Positions 18,694-27,300 of a DNA stretch of 64,000 bases are shown here, piece after piece (position 1 is the stretch's first letter; the number at the start of each line of letters is the position of its first letter). A program made the position numbers and the translations under genes. Source of the stretch: Tidjanibacter massiliensis (GTDB lineage Bacteria; Bacteroidota; Bacteroidia; Bacteroidales; Rikenellaceae); contig NZ_LT629960.1 of NCBI RefSeq assembly GCF_900104605.1, positions 1 through 64,000 of the forward strand. Direction: 5' to 3'. The notes under the pieces are model-generated. The model worked only from the letters and a program-made list of their open reading frames with translations. It did no database searches and was not told the origin of the DNA.

Positions 18694-19797
18694 ATGCGCG
18701 AAAACACTAAACCGGCGACCCTTTTTCTGTGCGTTGCCCCTGACGGCAAGACGGACTGCGTACGCATCATCCGCGACCGGACCGGCGAAGACGACTTCCG
18801 GCGATTCATCGACAGTTTGCTGGACGCTTCCCTGCAGACGGATGCTCCGGTACCCGACGACTGGGTTTTTCGATATATCATTCCCGATGGCGGCCTGCTC
18901 CCGACACTCGAAACCGGGCGCGACCACAGCGATTACCATCATCGGCTACGTCATCTCGACACGTTGGCGGAGCTGCGCCCCGCCAACGTCGTTGCCCTGC
19001 GCAATGCCGCGCTCTGCCGCCGCAGCGGAATAGACCCGCTTTCTACGGAAGGCAGCGACCGGGAGCTGGTCCTCGGAGAAACGGAACCCCGGTCGTTCCC
19101 TTCAGTCCGTGCCGTGGAACTGGCTCCCAACCGCGTTTTGCTTTACGACATGAGCGAAACGGTGGGCTGCGACGCATACCGGAGCTTGCACCAGCACATC
19201 GCCGACCACTTCTTCGACCGGGAAATCCAGACCGAAACACTCCGTCTGTACAATCTGCATTCCTTTTTCGATACCTCCGTGCTGATGAAACACATTCCGG
19301 CTCTGAACTTCAATTTCAATCACTACAGCCGTAATTTCAAATTGACGGATATCCCGGCTCACGCTTTTCTTGACAGCGATATTCTGAAAGAGGGATTCCT
19401 CGTAAAAGAGTACGACCTGCACCCCACGAGCGAGTGTTATACCCGCTTCTGTATGGGCGAAGACATCTCTCTGAATGTCGACATGCGGGCGTTCGAAATA
19501 GCTTTGCTGGACCACATCTCCCGAGAAGGCTATCCGAAGCAGAGGCTTTCCTCGGAGTGGCGATACATCTTTCCGCATAAAACCGATTTCAAAGAGCTGG
19601 AAGAGAACATAGCCAATTGCAATGACCGGTCATCCCTGGAGCAGTTGCAGATGCAGGCCCGGGAAAAGGCCCGAACGATTCTGGCGGAAGAATATCCGGA
19701 TATCAGGCGGTCGCAGCGAAATTATTTGGAGGATGGCGTATCGTTGCATATTCCCGATGCAGCAGGAGAAACCAAGGGCTTGGGGCGTAAAGTATGA
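18694..19797 (+). CDS. Unrecognised protein, second of two tandem paralogues
   Basis: A 367-residue soluble protein of unknown family. Corresponding motifs to the preceding protein are GEDDFRRFI...WVFRYIIPDGGLLPTLETGRDH, RNAALCRRSGIDPLSTEGSDREL and DSDILKEGFLVKEYDLH, in the same order and similar spacing, so the pair arose by an old duplication. It has an extra C-terminal helical region (residues about 290-345, rich in Glu, Arg and Gln). It is the last gene before the first long hairpin element at 19841. Confidence 0.7.
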   Translation: MRENTKPATLFLCVAPDGKTDCVRIIRDRTGEDDFRRFIDSLLDASLQTDAPVPDDWVFRYIIPDGGLLPTLETGRDHSDYHHRLRHLDTLAELRPANVVALRNAALCRRSGIDPLSTEGSDRELVLGETEPRSFPSVRAVELAPNRVLLYDMSETVGCDAYRSLHQHIADHFFDREIQTETLRLYNLHSFFDTSVLMKHIPALNFNFNHYSRNFKLTDIPAHAFLDSDILKEGFLVKEYDLHPTSECYTRFCMGEDISLNVDMRAFEIALLDHISREGYPKQRLSSEWRYIFPHKTDFKELEENIANCNDRSSLEQLQMQAREKARTILAEEYPDIRRSQRNYLEDGVSLHIPDAAGETKGLGRKV

Positions 19798-19840
19798 TAC
19801 GGTCGAAAATCCGGATAAATGGCAGGCGGAAAGAGCTGAG

Positions 19841-20032
19841 GGATTCCGTTCGTCTTCCGGCGTGTTTTCCGGTCCGGGCAGCAAAGGTAACGGACGGGCC
19901 GCGCAGGGGCAAGGCCGAGCCTGACGGTTCGGGCAAAAAAACAGCACCGCAAGGGTGCTGTTTTTTTATGCCCGAAGCCTTGCCCTGCGCTGTGCTTTCG
20001 CCGCCCGTCCGTTCTCCATGCGCCCGTAACCG
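19841..20032. repeat. Nested-hairpin element, copy 1
   Basis: About 190 bp that can fold into one stepped hairpin of about 125 nt. Outer stem AACGGACGGGC/GCCCGTCCGTT (19889-19899 with 20003-20013); second stem 14 bp with one bulge (19901-19915 with 19977-19990); third TTCGGGCA/TGCCCGAA (19928-19935 with 19969-19976); tip AAACAGCACC/GGTGCTGTTT (19939-19948 with 19954-19963) flanked by A and T runs that act as a terminator on either strand. It is homologous to the element at 27424, and stems 2 and 3 differ between copies by paired changes that keep base pairing. It lies between cargo genes and codes for nothing evident. Confidence 0.85.
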
Positions 20033-20107
20033 TACCACACGCCGGGGAGACGAACCCGTCGGTGAAAATAGCATATCAATAATTGTTGAATCTTAAAAGT
20101 CATCATT

Positions 20108-20311
20108 ATGAACCCAGGATGGAACATAGACATCAACGGCGAAGACTGGACCCGGGAATATTGGACCCGGGAAGAACATCTGCGCGACCAGGCTGAAAAT
20201 TCATCCAATACACCGATACCGGAACCAGGATACGGATTCGACGAATCGGATATTCCGGAACAAGAGGAAGAAATCGGTGAATCACGAAAGAGAAAATGCT
20301 TTCGCCGCTAA
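20108..20311 (+). CDS. Small acidic protein of unknown function
   Basis: A 67-residue, tryptophan- and glutamate-rich protein (WNIDINGEDWTREYWTREEHLRD) with a disordered-looking acidic middle and a basic end (SRKRKCFRR). No family recognised. It starts 95 nt after the end of the long hairpin element and ends 34 nt before the DUF932 gene, with which it may be co-transcribed. Confidence 0.5.
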   Translation: MNPGWNIDINGEDWTREYWTREEHLRDQAENSSNTPIPEPGYGFDESDIPEQEEEIGESRKRKCFRR

Positions 20312-20345
20312 AGTTATCAAAGGTTAAACCTTATACGGTCAAATC

Positions 20346-21473
20346 ATGGAAAAGACAACATTACAACAAGGACTTAACGAGGTGGCACGCAAACGTGTAC
20401 ACCGGATGATCGACAACAACCAGCCGTTGTTCCGGCAGACCATGCAGCGGCTTATGCAGGAGGCGGGCACGGCGAACGACTACCTGGCGTCGATAGGTGC
20501 GGCCAACCGCACGCAAGCCGCTCCCGATGTAATATTTCTCGAAGACGGCAACAAGCTCATTATGAATATGGCCGGCCGTAAATACGGGCTGCATCGCAAT
20601 GCCGTGGGACAGTTGGCCGAGAAAGTCGCCGTACCCGCCAAATATTTACGGGAACTCTCCGAAGGCGCCGCCTGGCAGCGCAGGCTCGCGGCAGAGATAC
20701 TCAACCAGCACTCATCGTGGACAGAGCGCAGCCGGCTGCTGGTGCGGACGGTGGACGATCAGGTACGCGGCGTACTGTCGGACAGCTACCGCCGTCTGAA
20801 CAGCGTGGAGCTGGTCACGGCTTTCCTCTCGGCGGCAACGGCTCAGGGCGGCGTGCCGTGCGACGCACTGATGACCGACACCAAGATATACGTGGAAACC
20901 ATCATGCCGGAACCGATCTGTATCCCTACGCAGCGGAACGGAACAGTAGCCATATACATGGGCGCACGCTTCTCGACGTCCGACTACGGGGACGGTGCCG
21001 TGGAGATGCGAACGTTCCTCCTGAACGGCGTGTGTCTGAACGGTATGGTGCGCGAGAGCGTGATGAAACAGATTCATCTGGGAGCACGCCTCTCGGAGAG
21101 TCAGATGCTTTCCGATAGAACGTATCGTCTCGATACCGCGACGATGGTATCGGCCATCGGCGACTATACCCGCAATCTTTATGACCCGAATAACCTTCGG
21201 CAAAAATCGCTGGAGATACAGGCCGCCTCGGAAGCTGAGGTGGATTTCGAGGCGGAATTGAAGAAACTGGTCAAGGGAGGGCGGCTTCAGAAAACGGAGG
21301 GCGAAGGCGTACAGAAACTCTTGATGGCTAATAATCCCGACGACGGACTTTCAGGCGGTGCGACGCTCTGGAAACTCACCCAGGCGATTACAGCTTGTGC
21401 TCGGGAGCTGGCTCCCGCACGCAGCCGGGAGTTGCAAGAGATATCCGGAGAGCTGATGGCCCGCGCATTATAA
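20346..21473 (+). CDS. DUF932 domain protein
   Basis: A 375-residue protein typical of DUF932 (phage/plasmid-like, TIGR03299-related): YGLHRNAVGQLAEKVAVPAKYLREL near residues 80-105, TVDDQVRGVLSDSYRRLNSVEL about 135-155, and GARFSTSDYGDGAVEMRTFLLNGVCLNGMV about 205-235. The family is common on plasmids and conjugative elements, often near replication or anti-restriction genes; its biochemical role is unknown. It ends the small transcription unit that begins with the acidic 67-aa gene. Confidence 0.82.
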   Translation: MEKTTLQQGLNEVARKRVHRMIDNNQPLFRQTMQRLMQEAGTANDYLASIGAANRTQAAPDVIFLEDGNKLIMNMAGRKYGLHRNAVGQLAEKVAVPAKYLRELSEGAAWQRRLAAEILNQHSSWTERSRLLVRTVDDQVRGVLSDSYRRLNSVELVTAFLSAATAQGGVPCDALMTDTKIYVETIMPEPICIPTQRNGTVAIYMGARFSTSDYGDGAVEMRTFLLNGVCLNGMVRESVMKQIHLGARLSESQMLSDRTYRLDTATMVSAIGDYTRNLYDPNNLRQKSLEIQAASEAEVDFEAELKKLVKGGRLQKTEGEGVQKLLMANNPDDGLSGGATLWKLTQAITACARELAPARSRELQEISGELMARAL

Positions 21474-21776
21474 ACAGCATCGAATATGAGAAAACTGACA
21501 AATAAAGGACCGCCGAAGCCAACGACACTTTTGAAAAGGTGAAGATATAAGTGAAATTCGCTTTTACAAAAGTGTTTTGTTGTATTTGTACTTGAAACGA
21601 CCTTAAATCTACCATTGCAAATTAAACGGATATTCCTCTATGGATGTTCGGATGCTTGTATTAGCGACTGTACGGGATAATCAAAATCTTTACGGATATC
21701 GTCGAACAGCATAACCGGACGCTTGCCGAATAACTGTCCGACCTCTCCAAATTACAAATCGTTCACAATAACCGGT
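21474..21776. other. Intergenic region after DUF932
   Basis: About 300 bp without a supported gene. An 18-codon frame at 21487 is too short to call. An inverted repeat ACACTTTTG/CAAAAGTGT (21525-21533 with 21567-21575) is followed by TTTG and could be a weak terminator for the DUF932 gene. Confidence 0.45.
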
Positions 21777-21813
21777 CCGCTCCCGAATTTTCGGGAGCGG
21801 ACATTTTGTTTAA
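21777..21813 (+). terminator. Terminator-like hairpin in the leader of the DUF4120 gene
   Basis: A perfect 13-bp stem GTCCGCTCCCGAA/TTCGGGAGCGGAC (21777-21789 with 21792-21804) followed by ATTTTGTTT. It ends only 27 nt before the start at 21832, too close for a promoter to fit between, so it may act as an attenuator or RNA leader element and not only as the end of the upstream unit. Confidence 0.7.
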
Positions 21814-21831
21814 TTACACAACATCAACAAT

Positions 21832-22113
21832 ATGATAATCAAATGCCAAGAACGGCTTTGCGAAGCGCAGGAATACGCCGCGACACTCGGCGACAAGTCC
21901 TTGCAGAAGTGTCTTGCCAAGCTCGAAAGTTGGGAGCATGACGGACGCATAGTATCTCTTTACGGAGATTTCGCCCCATATTCGTTTGGATTTAGTTTAT
22001 ATGGCCCGGACGGGCAGCTCATTATGAACGGCGGCCTGCTGTACCACGGCTCGCCCGACCAGTCCTGTGCCGTCACGTTCAATCACGACGACCTCTGGCA
22101 AACACACACCTGA
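21832..22113 (+). CDS. DUF4120 family protein
   Basis: A 93-residue protein with the DUF4120 pattern: an N-terminal helix region (EAQEYAATLGDKSLQKCLAKLESWE), then APYSFGFSLYGPDGQLIMNGGLLYHG and a closing VTFNHDDLWQTHT. This small family occurs on Bacteroidota conjugative elements with unknown function. It has a terminator-like hairpin directly before its start and a perfect palindrome 18 nt after its stop, so it is a single-gene module. Confidence 0.75.
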   Translation: MIIKCQERLCEAQEYAATLGDKSLQKCLAKLESWEHDGRIVSLYGDFAPYSFGFSLYGPDGQLIMNGGLLYHGSPDQSCAVTFNHDDLWQTHT

Positions 22114-22131
22114 GACTTGCATAGAGAAGAC

Positions 22132-22155
22132 AAGTGCGGTCGATCGACCGCACTT
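22132..22155. terminator. 24-bp perfect palindrome after the DUF4120 gene
   Basis: AAGTGCGGTCGA followed by its exact reverse complement (22132-22155), with TTCTTTTT 8 nt further on. Probably the terminator of the DUF4120 gene; as a perfect palindrome it could also bind a dimeric protein. Confidence 0.6.
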
Positions 22156-22197
22156 TCTCACCTTCTTTTTACAACCGGTTCCACAATGTAGAAAAAA

Positions 22198-22247
22198 ACC
22201 ATTCGTGTCGTAACCCGAAAACAACTGTCCGGCTGAATCGGGATATA
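22198..22247. repeat. Partial third copy of the hairpin-element right flank
   Basis: Fifty bases that match the right flank of the element at 27592-27641 at 43 of 50 positions, including the identical 20-base run ending GAATCGGGATATA at the right end. The hairpin part itself is replaced here by the palindrome at 22132. It lies in the 325-bp gap between the DUF4120 gene and the gene at 22439; nothing else was recognised in that gap. Confidence 0.7.
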
Positions 22248-22438
22248 CAAATATAGTGATTTGTCGGCACCTGCTCGAAAAGCGGGTTGGGACATTCTCG
22301 GACTACACCTGAAATATCGACATAAAACGCCATATCGAAACAGGACGTCCCTATGACGATTAGAGTGGGTAGCGCATCATAAAAACCTGTACTTGTAAAA
22401 TTCCTATTATAAACAACATTACTTAACTATTTATCGAA

Positions 22439-23356
22439 ATGGAAAACAAACCTTATCCAAAGACCGGTCAGAATCAGAATTTGCTTGCAATATTCGATGA
22501 AATTCCCGCGGATCGACAAGCGCTTATTCCTGAAGAAGACACGGACTTTTGCCGCCAGTTACAGACCCAGTTCGACAATGTTCACGATGCCTTGGGCAAA
22601 AAATACGACGAGGTGCGCTTCGAAGCACAGTTGCTACAGGATTACTCCGTCGATTTTCTTCCCGACAGCAAGGTGACCTATAAGTTACCGCGAGATAAGA
22701 CGAAACGAACACCTTTCGATCAGTTCTTGTTTCTGCCGTTCGAGAGTATCGACAAAATCGTATATTTGCACGATGCTGCTTGCAGGCGACTCTGCACGAT
22801 GATTACCGATTATTTCAATCGTAAATACAACCTCACAATTCCGTCTTTCAACCTCGGTTCCGATACGCTCCGCATCGACTTCAGACCGTATTACGAGAAT
22901 TGCCTCCGACACGTTCTCGACTATTTGGACGGTAAAAGTTTTCAGGCTAAAGCGGAACAGGAGATTATCGAACGACTGTTGCAAGACCTCAAATATTATC
23001 CTCCGGCTTTGAAAGGAGCGACGGTCGTATTTCCCGTAACCTATCTTTTCGATGACTTTTGGATGAAAAGTTCTACTCCCAGATGTTCGATAGCATATGG
23101 AAAAGAAAAAATCGTATCCGACATTTGTACCGCTGTCATCATGCACCGCAGCGGGTTGCTGACGGGAAGTAGCAACGATATTGTAGGATTACGGTCGCAC
23201 GAAGTTGATACAAGTATTTGGTATCAAATCCAGAACTCGAAAGGCTGCGAGATCAAATTTTATAAGAATGGTCGTATCGACATACGCTTCCCATCGGCGA
23301 GGGAAGCGCTGGATTGTTTCGTGGCTCTGAAGCTCGGAACGATACGGAAATCATAA
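22439..23356 (+). CDS. Unrecognised protein of the element
   Basis: A 305-residue soluble protein. There are no catalytic motifs I can name; the C-terminal segment CEIKFYKNGRIDIRFPSAREALDCFVAL is reminiscent of the end of DUF4942 proteins found on related elements, but the rest does not clearly fit. The predicted structure is mixed, with a helical N-terminal half (RFEAQLLQDY, DKIVYLHDAACRRLCTMITDYF). It has an own leader of 190 nt after the repeat at 22198 and is followed by the HEPN/MNT promoter, so it is probably a monocistronic module. Confidence 0.6.
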   Translation: MENKPYPKTGQNQNLLAIFDEIPADRQALIPEEDTDFCRQLQTQFDNVHDALGKKYDEVRFEAQLLQDYSVDFLPDSKVTYKLPRDKTKRTPFDQFLFLPFESIDKIVYLHDAACRRLCTMITDYFNRKYNLTIPSFNLGSDTLRIDFRPYYENCLRHVLDYLDGKSFQAKAEQEIIERLLQDLKYYPPALKGATVVFPVTYLFDDFWMKSSTPRCSIAYGKEKIVSDICTAVIMHRSGLLTGSSNDIVGLRSHEVDTSIWYQIQNSKGCEIKFYKNGRIDIRFPSAREALDCFVALKLGTIRKS

Positions 23357-23402
23357 ATAGTTCATATCCTATGAGTATTGTTTCCAAAGCGTGAAAATTT
23401 GT

Positions 23403-23410
23403 TATATTTG
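23403..23410 (+). promoter_or_regulatory. -7 box of the HEPN/MNT promoter
   Basis: TATATTTG matches TANNTTTG, with TTGTTT about 19-22 nt upstream as the -33 region. It lies 26 nt before ATG 23436 and so rules out the longer in-frame start at 23391. Confidence 0.6.
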
Positions 23411-23435
23411 CAAAACAAGCGTAAAATACGACAAC

Positions 23436-23885
23436 ATGGAACAGCAAGATATACGTTGGCAACAACGGTTTTCAAATTATCGTAAAGCGCTGCGGAAACT
23501 CGCAGCAGCCGTTGAAATAGTGACCGAAGAGTCGCACATGGGGCACGATATAGATGAACTGTTGCAAGAGGGACTTATACAACGTTTCGAATATACACAC
23601 GAAATGGCGTGGAAGGTGATGAAAGATTACGAGGAATATCAGGGTTATCACGATATTCGCGGATCGCGGGATGCCATTCGCCAAGCCCTGCAAATAGGAA
23701 TTATAACCGATGAGAGGTGGATGCATTCAATCGTAGACCGAAACCTTACATCGCATACCTACAATGACGAATCGGCAGATAAAATAACCGCTAATATTTC
23801 CGAAATCTATTTTCCTCTATTCGTGGAGTTCGAGAGAAAAATGAATTCTCTTTTAGAGCCGGGAATCAATCTTTTCGAGCAATGA
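23436..23885 (+). CDS. HEPN toxin (HI0074-family, nucleotidyltransferase substrate-binding)
   Basis: A 149-residue helical protein of the HI0074 family. The sequence DRNLTSHTY gives the R-x4-H-x-Y motif (R102, H107, Y109) of HepT-type RNases, whose tyrosine is the site of modification by the partner MNT enzyme. The N-terminal helices (RWQQRFSNYRKALRKLAAAVEI) and FEYTHEMAWKVMKDY are typical. It overlaps the MNT gene by 4 nt (ATGA). In characterised HepT/MntA pairs the HEPN protein cleaves tRNA or mRNA and is neutralised by adenylylation. The start is chosen because the promoter lies between it and the upstream alternative. Confidence 0.87.
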   Translation: MEQQDIRWQQRFSNYRKALRKLAAAVEIVTEESHMGHDIDELLQEGLIQRFEYTHEMAWKVMKDYEEYQGYHDIRGSRDAIRQALQIGIITDERWMHSIVDRNLTSHTYNDESADKITANISEIYFPLFVEFERKMNSLLEPGINLFEQ

Positions 23886-24202
23886 AATACGGATTGTCAG
23901 AAGATGCGTTAAAAAAACTGCATCATGTGTTTTCTTGCGAAGAGAATATCGAACAAGTCATACTATATGGCTCCAGAGCCAAAGGCAATTACAAACCTTT
24001 TTCCGATGTAGATATCGTTTTGTCCGGAGACAAGTTGGAATTTATGGATCTTTATCGGGTCATACTTACTATTGATGATTTGTTATTGCCGTATCTGTTC
24101 GACATATCGCTTTACAAAGATTTGGATAGTCCGGATTTAATAGAGCATATCCGAAGAGTCGGTATTGTCATATATGATCGTAGGAAAGAAGAGCAGCCTT
24201 AG
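23882..24202 (+). CDS. MNT nucleotidyltransferase antitoxin (HI0073/MntA-type)
   Basis: A 106-residue minimal nucleotidyltransferase. GSRAKGNYKPFSDVD gives the GS-x10-D-x-D signature (G30, S31, D42, D44), and the third carboxylate is in LFDISLY (D74). All catalytic residues are intact, so it should be able to adenylylate the tyrosine in the adjacent HEPN toxin. It overlaps the toxin gene by 4 nt and its stop codon lies inside the terminator stem at 24189. Confidence 0.88.
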   Translation: MKYGLSEDALKKLHHVFSCEENIEQVILYGSRAKGNYKPFSDVDIVLSGDKLEFMDLYRVILTIDDLLLPYLFDISLYKDLDSPDLIEHIRRVGIVIYDRRKEEQP

Positions 24203-24217
24203 CTGCTCTTCCTGTTT
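24189..24217 (+). terminator. Terminator of the HEPN/MNT operon
   Basis: Stem AAGAGCAGC/GCTGCTCTT (24189-24197 with 24202-24210), 4-nt loop, followed by CCTGTTTTTA. It overlaps the MNT stop codon. Confidence 0.75.
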
Positions 24218-24288
24218 TTACTGTCAAGTCCATACTCTTGCGGAGTTCATCATCGAACTGCCATAATTTCATTATCATAAATTTTCGA

Positions 24289-24320
24289 GCCATACACCCA
24301 AGTCGTGTATGGCCTTTTTG
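24289..24320 (+). terminator. Terminator-like hairpin in the leader of the methylase-helicase gene
   Basis: Stem GCCATACAC/GTGTATGGC (24289-24297 with 24305-24313), 7-nt loop, followed by CTTTTTGTTTT. It ends 18 nt before ATG 24332. A GTG at 24305 in the same frame lies inside the stem and is unlikely to be the start. Confidence 0.75.
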
Positions 24321-24331
24321 TTTTATTGACC

Positions 24332-27300
24332 ATGTATGAAATAATTCCACAATCAATTCCGCAGGCCAGGCGTGCGGAAATCAACGAAAAAATCCTCGCC
24401 GACATCGAATCCGGCGAAAACAGAATTCCCCGGCAAACCATTTACAACTGTTACACGGGTGTGGGCGGGTTGCACGACCTCAATCCCGACCAGTTTGCCA
24501 ATTACCACGAATATGCCTGCGCCAAACGGGAGTTCGAGCAGGGACAGTTTTTCACGCCCCACGCCCTTTGCCGCCAGATCGTATCGCTTGCGGCTTCGGA
24601 CCCGACGGAAACCGTTCTCGATATGGGCTGCGGAATGGGCAACTTCTTCAATTTCCTGCCTAACCTACACAACGCTTACGGCTTCGACATAGATCCTCGT
24701 GCAGTAAAAGTTGCAGGTTATCTATATCCAGAAGCGCATATTGCCGTGCAGGACATGCAACAGTACGAGCCAGCCATGCTGTTCGATCTGCTGCTCGGAA
24801 ATCCGCCTTTCAATCTGAAATTCGGCAACGATTCTTCGCAGTTCTACTATTTCCGGAAAGCATATAGTGTATTGAAACCCGCAGGTCTGCTCCTGTGCAT
24901 CGTGCCGTATTCCTTCCTGCAAAACGAATTTTGGGACAAATCCCAGATACGCTACATCGACAACTGTTTTTCATTTCTCGGACAGACGAAGCTGCCGCAG
25001 GATACTTTCGAAGATCTCGGCGTCGCGGAGTTTGCGACCAAGCTGGTGGTATTCTCCCGGGAATCCGCACATATCGAAAGCCGCCCGTATCGGGAGGACG
25101 AATTTATTACGCAGGAACAGCTCCGCGAGCGGATCGCACGCTTCCGGGAAATCAAATGTTCCCTGAAACTGAAATTACGACAGGAAACAAACCGCATAGA
25201 ACTCGAAGAAGAGCAAGCATTCGAATACACGATGACGAAGTATCTGTATGAAATCAAGACCCATCCGCACCTGCGGCCGAAATACGAACAGGCCATAGCA
25301 CTCGTATCGAAATTCCGCAGCCAGACCCCGCCCGAGAATGCGTCGAAAACGCAATATGAAGAGTACCAGCGCTCGAAGCTCACCTATGCGAAAGTGCTGG
25401 CCATATTGCGACGATACGTCCGGGAGCAACACTTCGTGCCGCAGCGAAAAGTCGCACTGGTGAAAACCAATTACTCTTACAAGCTGAAAGCATACGCCCC
25501 GCACCTTCTCGACGACATCGCTGTCCGGGAAGTGCCCATTTATAAACTTACAATCAATAACGGCGGTCTGCCCGATGCCGGAGCGTGGCGGACACCCGAC
25601 ATCGAAAAGCAGTATCGCGCGGCGCGGCGAGTGATCGGGCGAAAACACCGGGAATATCTGCGACAAAGCATTCCTTATTTTCAGATGCCGCAGGATGGTC
25701 GTCTGACTGAATATATCGAGGGCTTGTCGTTCGTAAACAAGGACGGCAAGCGGTGCCGGTTTACCGACCTGCAACGGCACGATATGAACTGGCTTTTCCA
25801 GAAACGCTTCAACCTGCTCAACTGGCAGCAGGGGTCGGGCAAGACAGCCGTAGCATACCACTTCGCCAAATACATCCGGTCCCTCAAGCGTGTACACAAC
25901 ACCATCGTCGTAGCTCCGGCGCTGGCGATCGAAATGACCTGGGAGCCGTTTCTGACTCGGCAGAAAAAACGATATACCCGCATTACGCAGCCCCGGCATC
26001 TGGAAAATATCCGACCGGGAGAGTTTATCGTCATTTCGGTTTCCATGCTCGGGAAACTGAAATATTGGCTCAAACGATTCGTAAAGAGCCACTCCAACAA
26101 ACTATGTTTAATCTTCGACGAATCGGACGAACTGACCAACGACACCTCGCAACGTACACGCAATACGCTCAATCTGTTTCGTCGTTGCTCGTACAAAATA
26201 CTGGCAACGGGTACAACCACACGCAACAACGTAGCCGAACAGTACAGCCAGCTATCGTTGCTCTATAACAATTCGGTGAATATGATGTGCTGGTGTTCCA
26301 AAGTCTATCACCAAGATCGGGAAACACACGAAATAGAAGACTCTCCCAACGAATTTTACGGCGAGCCGTTCCCCGCATACGGCGGAGCCTCGCTGTTCAA
26401 ATCCTGTTTTTGCCCCGGTAAAGTAACCGTCTTCGGCATCGAAAAGCACAATCAGGATATATACAATAAAGAAGTTCTGTGGGAGCTTAATGCCAAAACG
26501 GTGCTGACACGTAAGTTCCGGGAATTTGCCGGTGAAAAATACGAAATCAAGAATCATGTAGTTCTTCCCTGTGCAGGAGAAAAAGCCGTTTATGAAAAGA
26601 TTCTCACAGAATTTTGTCAGATATGCAACCTCTTTTTCAATAGTACGGGCGACACTCGCAAAGACGCCGCAATGAAAATCGTACGACAGATCATTCTGAT
26701 GATAAAAGCATGCTCGATTGCCAATACCATGCCCGGATATACGGGAGAACCGTTCCCGGAGAAAGTAAGACATATAGCTGCAATGGTCCGGAATATACCG
26801 CAAAAAGTAGCTATAGGATGTACTACACTTGATGCGTTGGAGATGTATGAGGATTATGTCTCGGCGATAATTCCGAACAGGCCTCTATTTTTGGTTCATG
26901 GCCGGCAATCATTCAAAAAACGGAGAAGAATTATCGACCGATTCGACCGGACGACGGACGGGATATTGGTCTGCACACAACAAGCACTCAAAAGTTCGGT
27001 CAATATCCCTTCCTGCGACGACATAATCCTCGAATCCCTCCAGTGGAACATTCCCCGCATGGAGCAGTTCTATTTTCGCTTCATACGCTTGGATTCCGAG
27101 CAGAAAAAACGGGTACATCTCGTAACCTACGACGAATCCATCGAACAAAACCTGTTGGCACTCGTAACGACCAAAGAGCGGCTGAACGAGTTCATTAAAC
27201 TCGGAGAGATAAGAGAGGAGTCCGAAATATTCGAGGAGTTCGACCTAACGCCCTCCCTTATCGAAAAACTGCTGACACGCCAACGGGACAACGACGGCAA

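Noticed and set aside
19841-20032. Integron attC site
   Set aside because: The stems are longer and stacked differently, lack the R/L box core GTTRRRY and extrahelical bases, and no integron integrase is present.
23391-23435. Upstream start for the HEPN toxin
   Set aside because: It precedes the TATATTTG promoter box; ATG 23436 begins the conserved part.
24305-24331. Upstream GTG start for the methylase-helicase
   Set aside because: The codon lies inside the terminator stem 24289-24313; ATG 24332 fits the family better.
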